NCBI RefSeq assembly: GCF_050948175.1
Contig: NC_135199.1
Coordinates: forward strand, 1,488,001-1,552,000
Length of the DNA stretch: 64,000 nucleotides
Direction of reading: 5' to 3'
Source: Xylocopa sonorina
Lineage: Eukaryota > Arthropoda > Insecta > Hymenoptera > Apidae
Shown: piece after piece, positions 1 to 11,059 of the stretch
How positions within the stretch are numbered: position 1 is the stretch's first letter
Layout: every line of letters starts with the position of its first letter
Position numbers and translations under genes: made by a program
The notes under the pieces: model-generated
The model's database searches: none
What the model was told of the DNA's origin: nothing
Seen by the model: only the letters and a program-made list of their open reading frames with translations

Positions 1-1544
1 TGACGTGTATTCCGACGTACTTTCTTGATTAACTCCTTTCGCTGTAAGCCCGTTTATAATTGATCGTAATCGTGAGTTTTAAAACATTCTCTACCGTTAG
101 TTCCGAAGATTTTTGTACATTAATATAATAATTTTGTACAAAATATAAACTTCTCGAACAAATTTTGTGCTTGCGCCTTCGCCTCAGCCGGAAGATATTC
201 ATTGACGATATCTTGCGAAATTACATAAAAATCGATTTTATTTACCGCGATATTCATAATATTGTTGAGCACTGAGTATGTGTAACACCATGGCCAATTA
301 GCCATTGCTAAGAAATAGTTATCTGTCGTAGTAGTCCAGACGACCGATAACGGCAAACAGTCAAATAGCAGTGAGAACTGTCAGAAAGCAGACGTGTTAC
401 GAATTACTACAACAGTTGTATATTAATAGTTGATTAAGATATTCTAAGCAGTTATTAGTTATGGTTATATTTTTCTGTGTTAGAATGACCTGATTTGCAA
501 CAATATTAAGGATCCTGCCGTTACTTCCTAGCGTTAATTTAGTTAACTTCATGTAATCACAACCCAAAACCATAGTTTTGTTCCTAAGTTTGCTTCTAAT
601 GCGTTGCCGTTCAGCCCATAGAATGTATCGCATTCTACATTCTTCATAAAATATTCTCGCGGAATATAACGTTCTTTTACAAAAAAAATCGGGTTTCTCA
701 ATTATTGTTCTCTTTACAATCCTCGTTCTCTCTTAGGCCTAATGTAATTTGCTACTAGATGTCTATCTTCGTTCCGATCATAGTACTTTTTCGAATCCGC
801 TTCTCTCATTCTTCGCTGATCCTTATTAGGCAGGTTATTTTTTGTTGTCGTTGCATGCATAAACTGTCGACGTTTCTTAGAATTTAACTTTCTCTGCTTC
901 ATTGTGCTAACAGATCTTTCGATTGATTTATACTTTCATTGCCCTATATATTTCGATGCTAAAGTGTCTCTTAATGTTATTGCTGACTATGGTGGTAAAT
1001 TCGAAACTCGAGAGTGATCTTCAGTTTTAGGTCAACCACTTAGTCTTCATACATTTGTCTATTTACGCAGTTCGGCCGATTCCCTCACCCTCAATTCATG
1101 ATTTGACTTTTGTTTTATCCACGTGTCTCAACCCTCTCAACGACTTAGGTAGGAGCTATGGTTCATTCAAATTTAGAATGGTAAAATTAGAATCATTTGA
1201 ACCTTGGAATAGGTAACATCGTAGAGTACTTAATTTAGCGTCTAGTCTTAGAAATACTAGCATTGTATTGAGGATAGAATAAAAATGTGGAAACCCACTA
1301 TTTGTTCTTTGTGCTTATGTATTTATGTCCTTCTATCCGACAACGCGTTGGTAATAATGTTTTCACTACGCTCCCTAGCAAGGTTACATAATTCTTTATT
1401 AAGCTCAATTATTTCCGTATTCGTCTTCTCAATAATTTCTGTGTTTAAGTTTTCATTCACTAAATAGGTAAGTTTGATCTTAAAAGACATGTGGCAAACG
1501 CAATGTTTCCAGTGCGTGCGCGGCGGTGTTGCCGGTTTTCTGGT
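1..1544. other. Left edge, unrecognised
   Basis: Three minus-strand ORFs of 62-78 codons lie end to end (120-356, 397-633, 714-902), for example LGCDYMKLTKLTLGSNGRIL and SQDIVNEYLPAEAKAQAQNL. They may be pieces of one broken gene or element running minus, but I recognise no family. Confidence 0.35.
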
Positions 1545-1697
<153 letters not shown>

Positions 1698-1969
1698 TCT
1701 CGAAGTTTCTGGTAGCTATTCGCTTCACGCTCGAATCAAGAAGCTTCGACAAAGTTATATATTCGACTCTCAACGCCAGTCAAGTCCCTATTGTCTCCTT
1801 TATCTCTGAATTGCTGAGTCGTGTAATTATTTGTACCTACTCCAGTCGTTCGATTGGTCAGATAATGTTGTGTGTCGACAATCGTTGTGGTAGCTAAGTC
1901 TGAATAAAGTATGAGTAAACAGACGTAGTTGTATCCCACTACTTTCTTGTCCACAGACAGAACAGTCGG

Positions 1970-3660
1970 CTTAAGAATCGTATCAGAGGGAAGATATTTG
2001 TTTCCAACATGTTCTTTCCACGTTCTCTTCCACATGTTCTGTAAGTTAAGTTTACGAGTCCTACTCAATAGTCTTTTCAATCTGGGTACTCTTTACTTTA
2101 TCTTCTCTCCATTCACCATGGAACCACCTTGCCAACAATTTTCTTCTTAGGTATTGACTCCTTGCACACTTGATGTATTGTAGTTTGTTGTAAAATTTCT
2201 TAATTAGCATGTCTAGAGTTAAATCTTGCCACGTTTCAATAAATCTTTCGGTAAAATTTTCTGAGCTGTCAAATTTACTGCAAGTTGTATATCGTAAGTT
2301 TTTTCGGGCTTTCCTTCTTGAATCAGATTCCTATATATTTTGAGGTCTATCTGGATCAAGTTATGATCCGAGTTTAACATATGTTCTGTAATACATCAAT
2401 TGTGCACGTGATGGACCGTAATGTTTAATGCACTCATTGAGTTTGCATATGTTGTATTCTTTCAAGGAGAGTTTAGTATCATGAGATCAGATGACATTAT
2501 AAGTTCTTCTAATTTTTCCCACTCTCATCAGTTTCGTGCGAATAGCAGCTGGTAGATTTCGTATTTGTATTCATCAAAATCAAAACCTTTTTCGATTTCA
2601 GTTTTTCCAGGCACCTCTCAAGATCATCCAGAAATATTTCTAATGGGAGAAAAAGTTGAGAATATATATTTATTATGTACATGCTAAATTTCTTATAAGT
2701 TACTTGTATGACTGTCATATGGACTCAAGGAGAAATAATCCAGCTTTTTGTTGACAATGATGGCCACCCATGGCATCTGGACATCCAAGTGTATAGCGTG
2801 AAGAATAGGTGACCTCTATCCACAGATTTTGCTCTTATAAATATGGGGTTCTTGGATACATAATTTTAGTTCAACTGCTACGGTTATCGATCTCATTGCA
2901 TTTACTTATAATTATCATTGCATACTTTCATTATCCAACTTTTAAGTTTATTGCATTTTTTGATTATATAATTCTACTTGCCTCATGTCTTTCAGACACG
3001 TTTTACTATGTAAGCTATGCCGTACGTCTTTTGCTCTATATCTGATACACACTGAGCACTGCTATATCTTGGTGATAAACTCATCTCTCAACTCTTCCGG
3101 CTTCCATTCTTTCTCAATGTCATACACTATAAGTGTTGGATCAATTTTTTGAGGTCTCGACGTACTTAAAGCAATTTGATCTATTGCAAAATGGACGCAT
3201 TTATAATTTTAACATCTTCATTACTGTTCACTTCTATTAACATTCCCTTTGTCTTTAATTGACTCATGTTCTTAACCTCTAATGCTTTCCTATCTTTCTT
3301 TAACATGTTCATCACTTCTTTGCATATTTCATCATTTATTCTCTTACCGGCGTCTTCTTTCGTTTTAATTATTACTTTACTCTTTTCTTTAGCTGCTTTC
3401 TTTGCACTTGTATCCCTCTGTCAGGAGGCTACAGGTTTAGTCCCGTATGATCCCACACTCCTTGTGAATTGCATGAACCTTTCTTTTTCTAAAATCTTCT
3501 CTTGTAGCATAGTTTTCAAAATTGCCCATTTAGTCAGCATAAATTTTGGAATATTTTTGTTAACCTTATTGCACTCATTGAACAGAAACGCCTCTAAAAC
3601 AAAACGCTCTGCTGTTATTTCATCAAACACATTTCTGTATGTACTTAACATTTTTGCTGT
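1970..3660 (-). pseudogene. Decayed R1-like non-LTR retrotransposon (ORF1 end and endonuclease)
   Basis: On the minus strand, broken frames give in order a charged ORF1-like stretch (AKKAAKEKSKVIIKTKEDAG), then the endonuclease: LEKLKSKKVLILMNTNTKST, SCYSHETDESG, and the SDH motif in NSDHNLIQIDLKIYRNLI. A linker follows with RKLNLQNMWKRTWKEHV, resembling the segment ahead of reverse transcriptase in R1-clade elements. No reverse transcriptase is present, and there are many stops. The clade assignment is from the endonuclease motifs and is moderately secure; the boundaries are rough. Confidence 0.65.
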
Positions 3661-3669
3661 GTCCTGATC

Positions 3670-4829
3670 ACTTTAACGCTTCCTCTTTTTAGGTGCTTCG
3701 ACTTCGTTTGTAACAGACGAAAACAAGCTCGTTTCAAATTCATATATTCATTCATATCAATAATATTCTTTAGGTTTGTATTTGTTTTATTTGAGCTTTT
3801 TTATCTTGCATTTATTTATTTTATCTTCCATGTTTGCTCCCACGAGTACGGTGAAAAGAAGGTCGAGCCAGGCAAACCCAGTACTACCCGGGTAAGTAGA
3901 TTTTACTATCGGAGGACGTCAGTTATCTGGAGTTTGCCATTCGGAAGTGATGCACGTACCAGCCACGTACCAATGCAAGGCTGGCACGCATCCACATCAC
4001 CACGGATCAGAGCTTCAAGTTAGGATTTTTTTACAGAGGTTTATCTCTTCGTGGGCCGGTTAATAAAGACAAGCTCTCCGTTCCAGTGAAACGTGATCAT
4101 CGGTTTACGGAATGCTAGAGCTAAGGGCCCCAGGGACGCTATCTCCCGTACTATAATCACAAATACCATGGCCCCAGAGGGAGTAAATAGGAACAAAAGG
4201 CAATCTCATTAATACATTTGTGCAAGTCACTAATTAGGTGACGAGACATTTGGCTATTTTTAAAAAATTTTTTTTATAATCATAGTGTTCTGATATCAGT
4301 CAAACTCGCCGCAACATTATGTCTGATACACAGGCAGTATATCTAACGAGAACAATGACGTTTCTACCCCACGCCTACCCGTCTTCATGTCATACTGGTG
4401 GTAGCATTAAACATTCGGAAAGCATTGAGTCCTACAAGAATCCTACTAGTATCACGTCTGGACGAAACTATTTTTCGTGGATCTGGAGGTTTCCGACACG
4501 AGTCTATTTTTCGGTTATTCGGTCCACGGGAATGCGTTATGATCGGATCTGACAATTTTTGTTTATGCGGCACTGGCAAAACATTCGCGATTTCGCGGAT
4601 ATAGAAGTAAAAATTCCTACCTTTCGCTGATTTCTTATTCGATGTTTAGGTAGAATCTGCGTCGTGCATCGTTTGCTGAGATCTTGGCGGAGATCGGATT
4701 TAGTGTTGATTTAGTAGAAACGGCGGAAATCGTAGCAAACTTGGTTGCGGAAGTAGTAGAGTCGACGTGATGCCCCGTGGTATCAGGAGCGGAAGCGTCG
4801 TTGTTCGCTTCGGAGGTGGCACTGAGCCA
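3670..4829. other. Intergenic, nothing recognised
   Basis: Several short ORFs on both strands, including a minus-strand one at 4635-4847 (MHGRRAWLSATSEANNDASA), none with a recognisable domain. Likely more transposon debris. Confidence 0.4.
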
Positions 4830-5110
4830 GGCGCGTCTTCCGTGCATGCTTAACTTATGAAATAGTATAGTACAATATGAACTTAGAATTATGTGTGTAT
4901 GTTGTGTCTTACATTCGTGTCGTGTGTAACTTAGATTTAGGAATTCTTATATATATAGGAAATACATGAGTCCGGGTATAGTATATATATATATGTACAA
5001 GGTTTAAAAGTAATATGCAGGTTCTGCGAGAGTTGATTCTCTGAACTGGAAAATCCTCATTAAGGTAACGGGCTGCGGCTACATCTTATAGCAGGACGGG
5101 ATCCTCAGTG
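4830..5110 (+). repeat. Left copy of a ~300-bp inverted repeat pair
   Basis: Reads GGCGCGTCTTCCGTG, TAACTTATGAAATAGTATAG, ACTTAGAATTATGTGTGTAT, AATACATGAGTCCGGGTATA; the complement of 13180-13485 follows the same order. The two copies bracket about 8 kb containing both satellite arrays. Confidence 0.75.
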
Positions 5111-5235
5111 CGAGGAAGACAGCGGTGCTCGTATTTGGTGCGAGCGAGGCGGGTATACTCGTTGGTGCGAGTGAGATAGTAATGCTCGTTGGTGCGAGTG
5201 AGACAGCGATGCTCGTAGATACGAGCGAGAATATG
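5105..5235. repeat. Minisatellite, ~27-bp units
   Basis: GCTCGTTGGTGCGAGTGAGA-type units recur four to five times. The GTGCGAG/CTCGT pairs make each unit self-complementary, so transcripts could form a row of hairpins. Confidence 0.8.
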
Positions 5236-6435
5236 GGATAGAATTTGGCTGAAGCTACAGAATCACAGAAAATGGCACGAAAAAAGGATTAACGGTAGTG
5301 AAGGAGATTAAAGGAGTGGGGGTATGTTCGAAACGATTCTGGTCCTAATGCCTCCAGGCTTTTCTCCACCTTACTTGGGGGTGTTCTGGTTCATATACTT
5401 ATTCAAGTTCTAATTCATTTTCAAGTTCCAACTTCGATTCCGATACCTAGTTCTAATTCTAATTCTTAAACATTAAAGTAACTTATATTTAGCTTAGGGA
5501 AAGTATAGTGTAAGAATAGATTTATTTTAGAATATATTTGTTTTCTTCAGTACATTAATAACACGTACATCGATTCCTTCATCAATTCATGTCCAATCAA
5601 TACAATCCAATCAATACATCCAATCAATACAAGTTCTCCGCAAGTTCACGCGATTCAAGTTCACGAATAGTCGAGCTGTGGTAATCGACTGAGTTAGAGC
5701 GGACCACCGCTTAACTTGCTCGACCCATTGTAAATCTATACGAGGAACCTTTGTCGATTTTTCCTGCCGTTGGATCAGTAAGTTAGAGCAGATCGCTGCT
5801 TAGTAAACTGTATTCGACTTCGAGGAAATAGACCCGAATGCGCCGCGTTACGTAGCGAACACGACGTGTGAGTCGGAAAAGTTTCTTGCGACACCTCGTA
5901 CAGGAAAACTACAGGAAGGAAAACGTCCTGTATCGCTGCGAAGCTGCATCTAGTCCTGATGTTCTTAAGCTGACCAGCCGACCGTCGCAGCCAGATTGAG
6001 GAAGCTGGTCCCAATTTCACGATTCTCCACGACAGCAGGATCTGCAGGGAAACTGACAATTAGCGGCAAATCAAGACGGAGAAAAGTAAGTGAACAAGTT
6101 CTGTTCACCGTGTCCGCGTTGACTACGTGTTCGCGTTTTCGATCGAACCAGCGTCTGTAGTAATTATGCGGACCAACTTCCGATTAACGGCTACGTGTTG
6201 CCCGCGGTAAATCCGGAAATTTCCCGGACTCGTGACGTGACACACTCTCATTTGTTACGGCATCAACACACTCACTCTCATTTGTTACGGCATCAACACC
6301 CCGCCCCCTGTTACGCACGGTACATCCGACACAACTAATCCTTTCATTCGACTCAACAGCATCACTCTGCTGTTCCAATTCAGTCACGTTACACTCGAGA
6401 CACGTGCTACTGCACAAACACACTCACATGGGACT
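5236..6435. other. Unrecognised sequence, possible long-terminal-repeat-like segment
   Basis: Contains three tandem CCAATCAATACA motifs near 5592-5632 and several short ORFs without a recognisable domain. The composition differs from the AT-rich background, so it probably belongs to an old mobile element. Confidence 0.35.
6233..6299. repeat. Direct duplication of ~31 bp
   Basis: CACTCTCATTTGTTACGGCA plus TCAACAC occurs twice in tandem. Confidence 0.9.
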
Positions 6436-8770
6436 TCTCAGTTTAACGTTTCAATGTAAGTAAGTTATAAAGTTCTATACAATGCAATAGCGATTATTAG
6501 CTTCTATACTACGAAGTATGCAATTTCTGCAGATTCTTGCAACGGGATGGTACTTCCATGCGCCTGCGTGAAAAAGTAATCTATCTCTGATTTCTCAGTT
6601 CAACGTTTCAATATAAGTGTGTTGAAAATTTCTATGCAACGCTATAATGCATATTAGCTTCTTCACTTTAAAGAAAGTAAATTCTACACTTGCGTGCAAA
6701 GGGATGACGCTTCTCAGTTCAATGTTTCAAAGTAGGATAGTTGTAATATTCTAAACAACACGATACTGCCTGTCAGTTTCTACACTATTAATGTGTGTAA
6801 ATTTCACAATTCCATGCAATAGGGTGGCGCTTCTATGTATCTACGTGTCAAAGTAATTAAGTTATAATGTATGCGTCTGTAGAAATTACATACTTTGAAG
6901 TGTAGAAGCTGGTAAGCATTATTGCATTGTTTACAGCAATACTTTGAAAAATAGAACGAAAAGGCGCTATCGCGTTGCACAAAACATTACAACTCAATTA
7001 CTTTGGCACATATACACTGGAAGAACCAACTTGTTGCACGAATCTGCAGAAATTAAACACATTGAAGTGTAGAAGCCAATAAGAAATATTGCGTTGTTTA
7101 AAACATTACAGCTTATTTACTTTGAAGCGCGAACAGGGAAGTGCCATCGCGTTGCTTGGAACATTAAAACTCAATTACTTTAAAAGGTAGACACTGGTAG
7201 CGCCATCTTGTTGCATTGAGTTGTAGAAATTACATACTTTGTAGTGTCAAATCCGATAACCACTATTGTGTTGTTTAGAAATTTACATGTAACTTACTTC
7301 AAAACCAGAGGCTAAGGTAGGCCATTGCGTTGCATAGAACATTAGTACCCAATTACTTTGGCACATAGACATTGGATGCGCCATCCTGTTGCACGGATCA
7401 GCTCCAATACTACAACGCATGTAATTTAAACAGATATCTATGCAACAGGATGGTGCTTCCAGTATCTACATGCCAAAGTAATTGAGTTCTAATGTTCTAT
7501 GCAACGCGATAGCGCATCTCGTTTCACATTACAAAGTAAGTAAGATGTAATGTTCCATGCAACGCATTATGCTCATTTGCTTCTATAATGTCAAAAGAAT
7601 GTGAATCCTACAGTTCCTTGCAGCGGAATGGCGCATATGATTTCAACGATTCAATGTTAGTAGGTTTTAGTGTTCTATGCATCGCGTTATGCTTATCTAT
7701 ATCTACACTTCAACGTATTAAAGTATGTTGGTTGTAATGTTCTATGCATTGTATTATGCATATCTGCTTCTACGCATCAAAAGAATATGAATCTTACAGC
7801 TCCATGCAACAGAATGGAGCTTTAAAGTGTCTGCGTGCCAAAACTAGAGTTCTAATTCTCCATGCAATGTGATAGCGCATCTAATTTCAACGTTTCGAAG
7901 TAAGTAAACTGTAACCTCCTATGCATAGCATTATGCTTGTTTGCTTCTATAGCTTAAAAGAATGTGAATTCTACAGTTCTATACAACTGGGTGGCGCTTC
8001 AGAGTATCTGCGAGTAAAAGTATTAGACCTCTACTACTCCGTGCAATGCGATGTCGCATTTCATTTCAACTGAATCTGCAATCTTGCTGCTGCAATCTTC
8101 TATGCATTGTATAATTCTTAACTGCTTCCACACTACAAAAGATTGAGAATTCTACTGGCGCATGCAACTGGATGGCGCTCCTGCTCTAGAAGCAGGTATG
8201 TTTATTGCAATGCATAGAACATTACAACATGCTTACATTGAAGTGCTGATATGAGATGCGGCATCGAATGCAAGGAGCATTGGGCCTCTAACTCTTTGAT
8301 ACATAAATACTATTAAGCAACATTTCGTTGCAAGGAACTGTAGAATTCGCATATCCTTTGTGTTTAGAAGCAGATAATCATAATAGTATGCATAGAAGAT
8401 TGCAGCTTACCTACATAGAAACAATTACACAATTACCTACATAGAAAAAATTATGTGCCATCGCACTGCATGAAGCAATAGAACCCTATTGCTCTGACAC
8501 GTAGACATTATGAAGTCCCATTGCAAAGAATTGTAGTGTTCGCATTCCATTGGAGTGTAGAAGCAGATAAACAGTATATGAGGCATAGAACGTTACAAAT
8601 GGCTTACTTTATAATGTTGAAATAAAATGCATAGATAGTATTCTGTTGCTATGGCACGCAGACAATATGGATCGCAATCCTGTTGTAAGGAGCTGTGTAA
8701 TTCACAGTCTTTTGAGGTGTAGAAGCAGATAAGCATAATTCGATGCATAGAAGATTACAGGTAACGGACT
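6436..8770. repeat. Satellite array 1: ~60-bp monomers in C-A-B trimers, orientation-switching
   Basis: Every ~60 bp a CTATGCAACG-like box recurs. Three monomer types alternate: A (GCGATAGCGCATCTCATTTC), B (GCATTATGCTTATCTGCTTC) and C (GGGATGGCGCTTC), giving a ~180-bp higher-order unit. Plus-strand order C-A-B is clear between 7435 and 8180. Blocks lie plus at 6436-6875, minus at 6876-7420, plus at 7430-8180 and minus at 8185-8770. No coding potential; identity between copies looks like 65-80% by eye. Confidence 0.88.
8180..8196. repeat. Short palindrome at a satellite inversion junction
   Basis: CCTGCTCTAGAAGCAGG forms a 6-bp stem with a 5-nt loop exactly where satellite orientation flips from plus to minus. 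Confidence 0.75.
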
Positions 8771-9184
8771 ATTCATACGAGATATTCTATTTGGAATTAG
8801 CTATAATATATGAAGAGTGTAAGTATATATACTAATTTGAAATGTTTATTGAAAACGTCATGAAGTGATATAAAATTATATAGTACTTTAGATGTAATGG
8901 TGTATTTAGATGAATATTCTATTTACAATTAACTAAACTATATTATAAGAGTAAATATATGTACTAACTTGAAATATTTGTTAAATCAATATGAAATGAC
9001 ACAAAATTATGTAGGATTTTAGATGAAATAAAGTATTTAGAGGTGATATTCTATTTACAAATAGTTTACCAATTTGAAGTATTTTATTAAAACTACTTGA
9101 GATGATATAATATTAGATAGGAACATTCCTATCTACATGATATATTACATTAGATCTACATGATCTAATGTAATATTTTTTGAA
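8771..9184 (+). repeat. AT-rich tandem repeat, ~140-bp unit, about 3 copies
   Basis: Each unit contains GATATTCTATTT, TACTAATTTGAAAT.TTT, GAAGTGATATAAAATTAT and TTTAGATG.AAT. Inverted, diverged copies lie at 13495-13745. The last unit ends in a short palindrome around ACATGATCTAATGTAATAT. Confidence 0.7.
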
Positions 9185-9284
9185 GATATTTTATTTAGAA
9201 TCCACTATAATGTATGGTAAGTGTAAATTGTGATGGAAATCCGTCTACAATCCGCTAGGGGAGCTCGACAGGTCTTGAATTATT

Positions 9285-9405
9285 ACAATCAAACGAACGA
9301 AACGAATGTTCTAAACGAACTGAGTGTTCTAAACTGACTGCTCTGAATGAACTGAGTGTCCTAAATGAACTGCTCTGAACGAACTGCAGGTTTGAAACGA
9401 ACTGA
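9285..9405. repeat. Short minisatellite, ~19-bp units
   Basis: Variants of CTGAACGAACTGAGTGTTCTAAA recur about six times (GAACGAA, CTAAACGAACTGAG, CTGAATGAACTGAG, CTGAACGAACTGCA). Confidence 0.7.
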
Positions 9406-9974
9406 CGCGAGGGCGAAAATGTCGCCCTTTAAAAATGCGTATAGCAAAGGATGGAAAAGCCAAGGACAAAAAGTATGAATACGCGGACAAGGAAAGTAAA
9501 CGTTTCCAGGAAAACCCAAGGAACGGGAATTGGTCATAAATAAACAAAAGTCAAGAATATATCGTACACGACTAGGCAACGCTCAGTGGCAACGAAACTA
9601 TTGAGGAAAACAATTGCTTGGTTTGGAGGATCGACACAAATCAGACGAATCTCGGGATTAGGATAGCGCACGGGTCCGGCTGCCAAGTGCTAATTCACAG
9701 CGATCAGACCTACGCTGGGTCGTGGGAATGCATAGTAATTCGGTCCGAAAATTTACGATTTCTAAAAGTCACGGAATCGTAGCTGTCACACTTGCGTCCG
9801 TTTAATGGCGACCAGACCGTCTACTCGATATAACAATTCGTAGAAGCTAGTTCTTTCCCTCTAGATTTATATGTTGTTGTTGTTGTTACCGTTATTGTAA
9901 CTGGAACAGTATTGTTTAATTCAGATTGAAAGAATTCAGACTGCATTTACCCACACAACCAGCGATTGACACGC
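9406..9974. other. Intergenic, unrecognised
   Basis: Balanced-composition sequence with short ORFs and no recognised motif; possibly a piece of a long-terminal-repeat or other element. Confidence 0.4.
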
Positions 9975-11050
9975 CAGTGACACCGAGTGGAACGAATTCC
10001 GTGACAACACTGTACTAAGACAGTGCTGCTACTAAGCTCTCGTAACGGTACAGTCTTAGCACTAGGGCGACACTCGTGTCACGGCACTATTAAAGCACCG
10101 TGATATAGCACAGGCTACACCGCCGTGGCAATGACAGCGCAACATAGTGACACGCGTGACAGTGGCGTAATGGAGAAGCTGTTTCCATTAAAATTATAAA
10201 CGAATACTAAAAATGACTAAACTAATCAGATTACTTATTTTGATCCTAAAATAGATACACTGACAAAAAACAATGATATTAGAACTTGTTTTCATTATTT
10301 TCTATAAACTAATTCGATACGGCGATTTTTTCCGCAAAGTCATTAATTACTTTTTCGTAAGAATGTATACACTTATTTTATAAATATTTTTGCAACTCAT
10401 CGTTAGAAATTCATGCAACAGAGGGTTATATAATTTTTAATAATTCCTACAAACAATAAAACCATGTACCATAAGAATATATGTACCAAAGGAAAACAAA
10501 TAATTATGTTCAATATTTTCACCTGAAAATTGTGATACGCTAGTAAAGTAAACGTAACTTAATTAGTTCAACATTTTATAAGTAAATGTATCATTTATTA
10601 CATTTCCTTAAACAATATGCTGCCATCGTATTTAATACTCTCTATTGGCATGAATTTTCCTGACGAATTGAAAAAATATATATGGCTCTCTCAGTAACTA
10701 TAAATGTTGGCAAACAACTACCAAAACGTCTGTCAGTACTTGTATGCGGATATCTAAACTCTGCTGTATTTAATTTGTACGGAATAACAGGTGGTTCCCC
10801 ATTAACAAATGTGACGCCTACGCCAATGCAGAAAAAATTTCTGAATGGAACGATCACACGCGTGTCACGCCGGTGCTGGCGCAGTATCATTCGCACGCGT
10901 GCTACGCTGGTGACTAGAACGTGCTGCCACTGCTGCGTGCCGATATTTTAGCTAACGAATGCGGTCACAGATGGCTATGGATCTGCTGACACCCCTCGGA
11001 AGTGTCGCCACAGTGCCGGTATGGTGTCGCCACCATCTTATCTTGTGTTG
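9975..11050. repeat. Possible DNA element with GTGACAC-rich ends
   Basis: GC-rich ends of about 200 bp (9975-10180 and 10850-11045) contain many GTGACAC/GTGTCAC motifs, including GTGACACGCGTGACA left and CACACGCGTGTCACG right, and surround about 660 bp of AT-rich DNA. This resembles the subterminal repeats of MITE-like elements, but exact terminal repeats and target duplication could not be fixed. Confidence 0.4.
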
Positions 11051-11059
11051 TCCGGGTAA

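Noticed and set aside
6231..6300. CRISPR-like direct repeats, also in the satellite arrays
   Set aside because: Repeats are contiguous and diverged, with no unique equal-length spacers, and the genome is eukaryotic.
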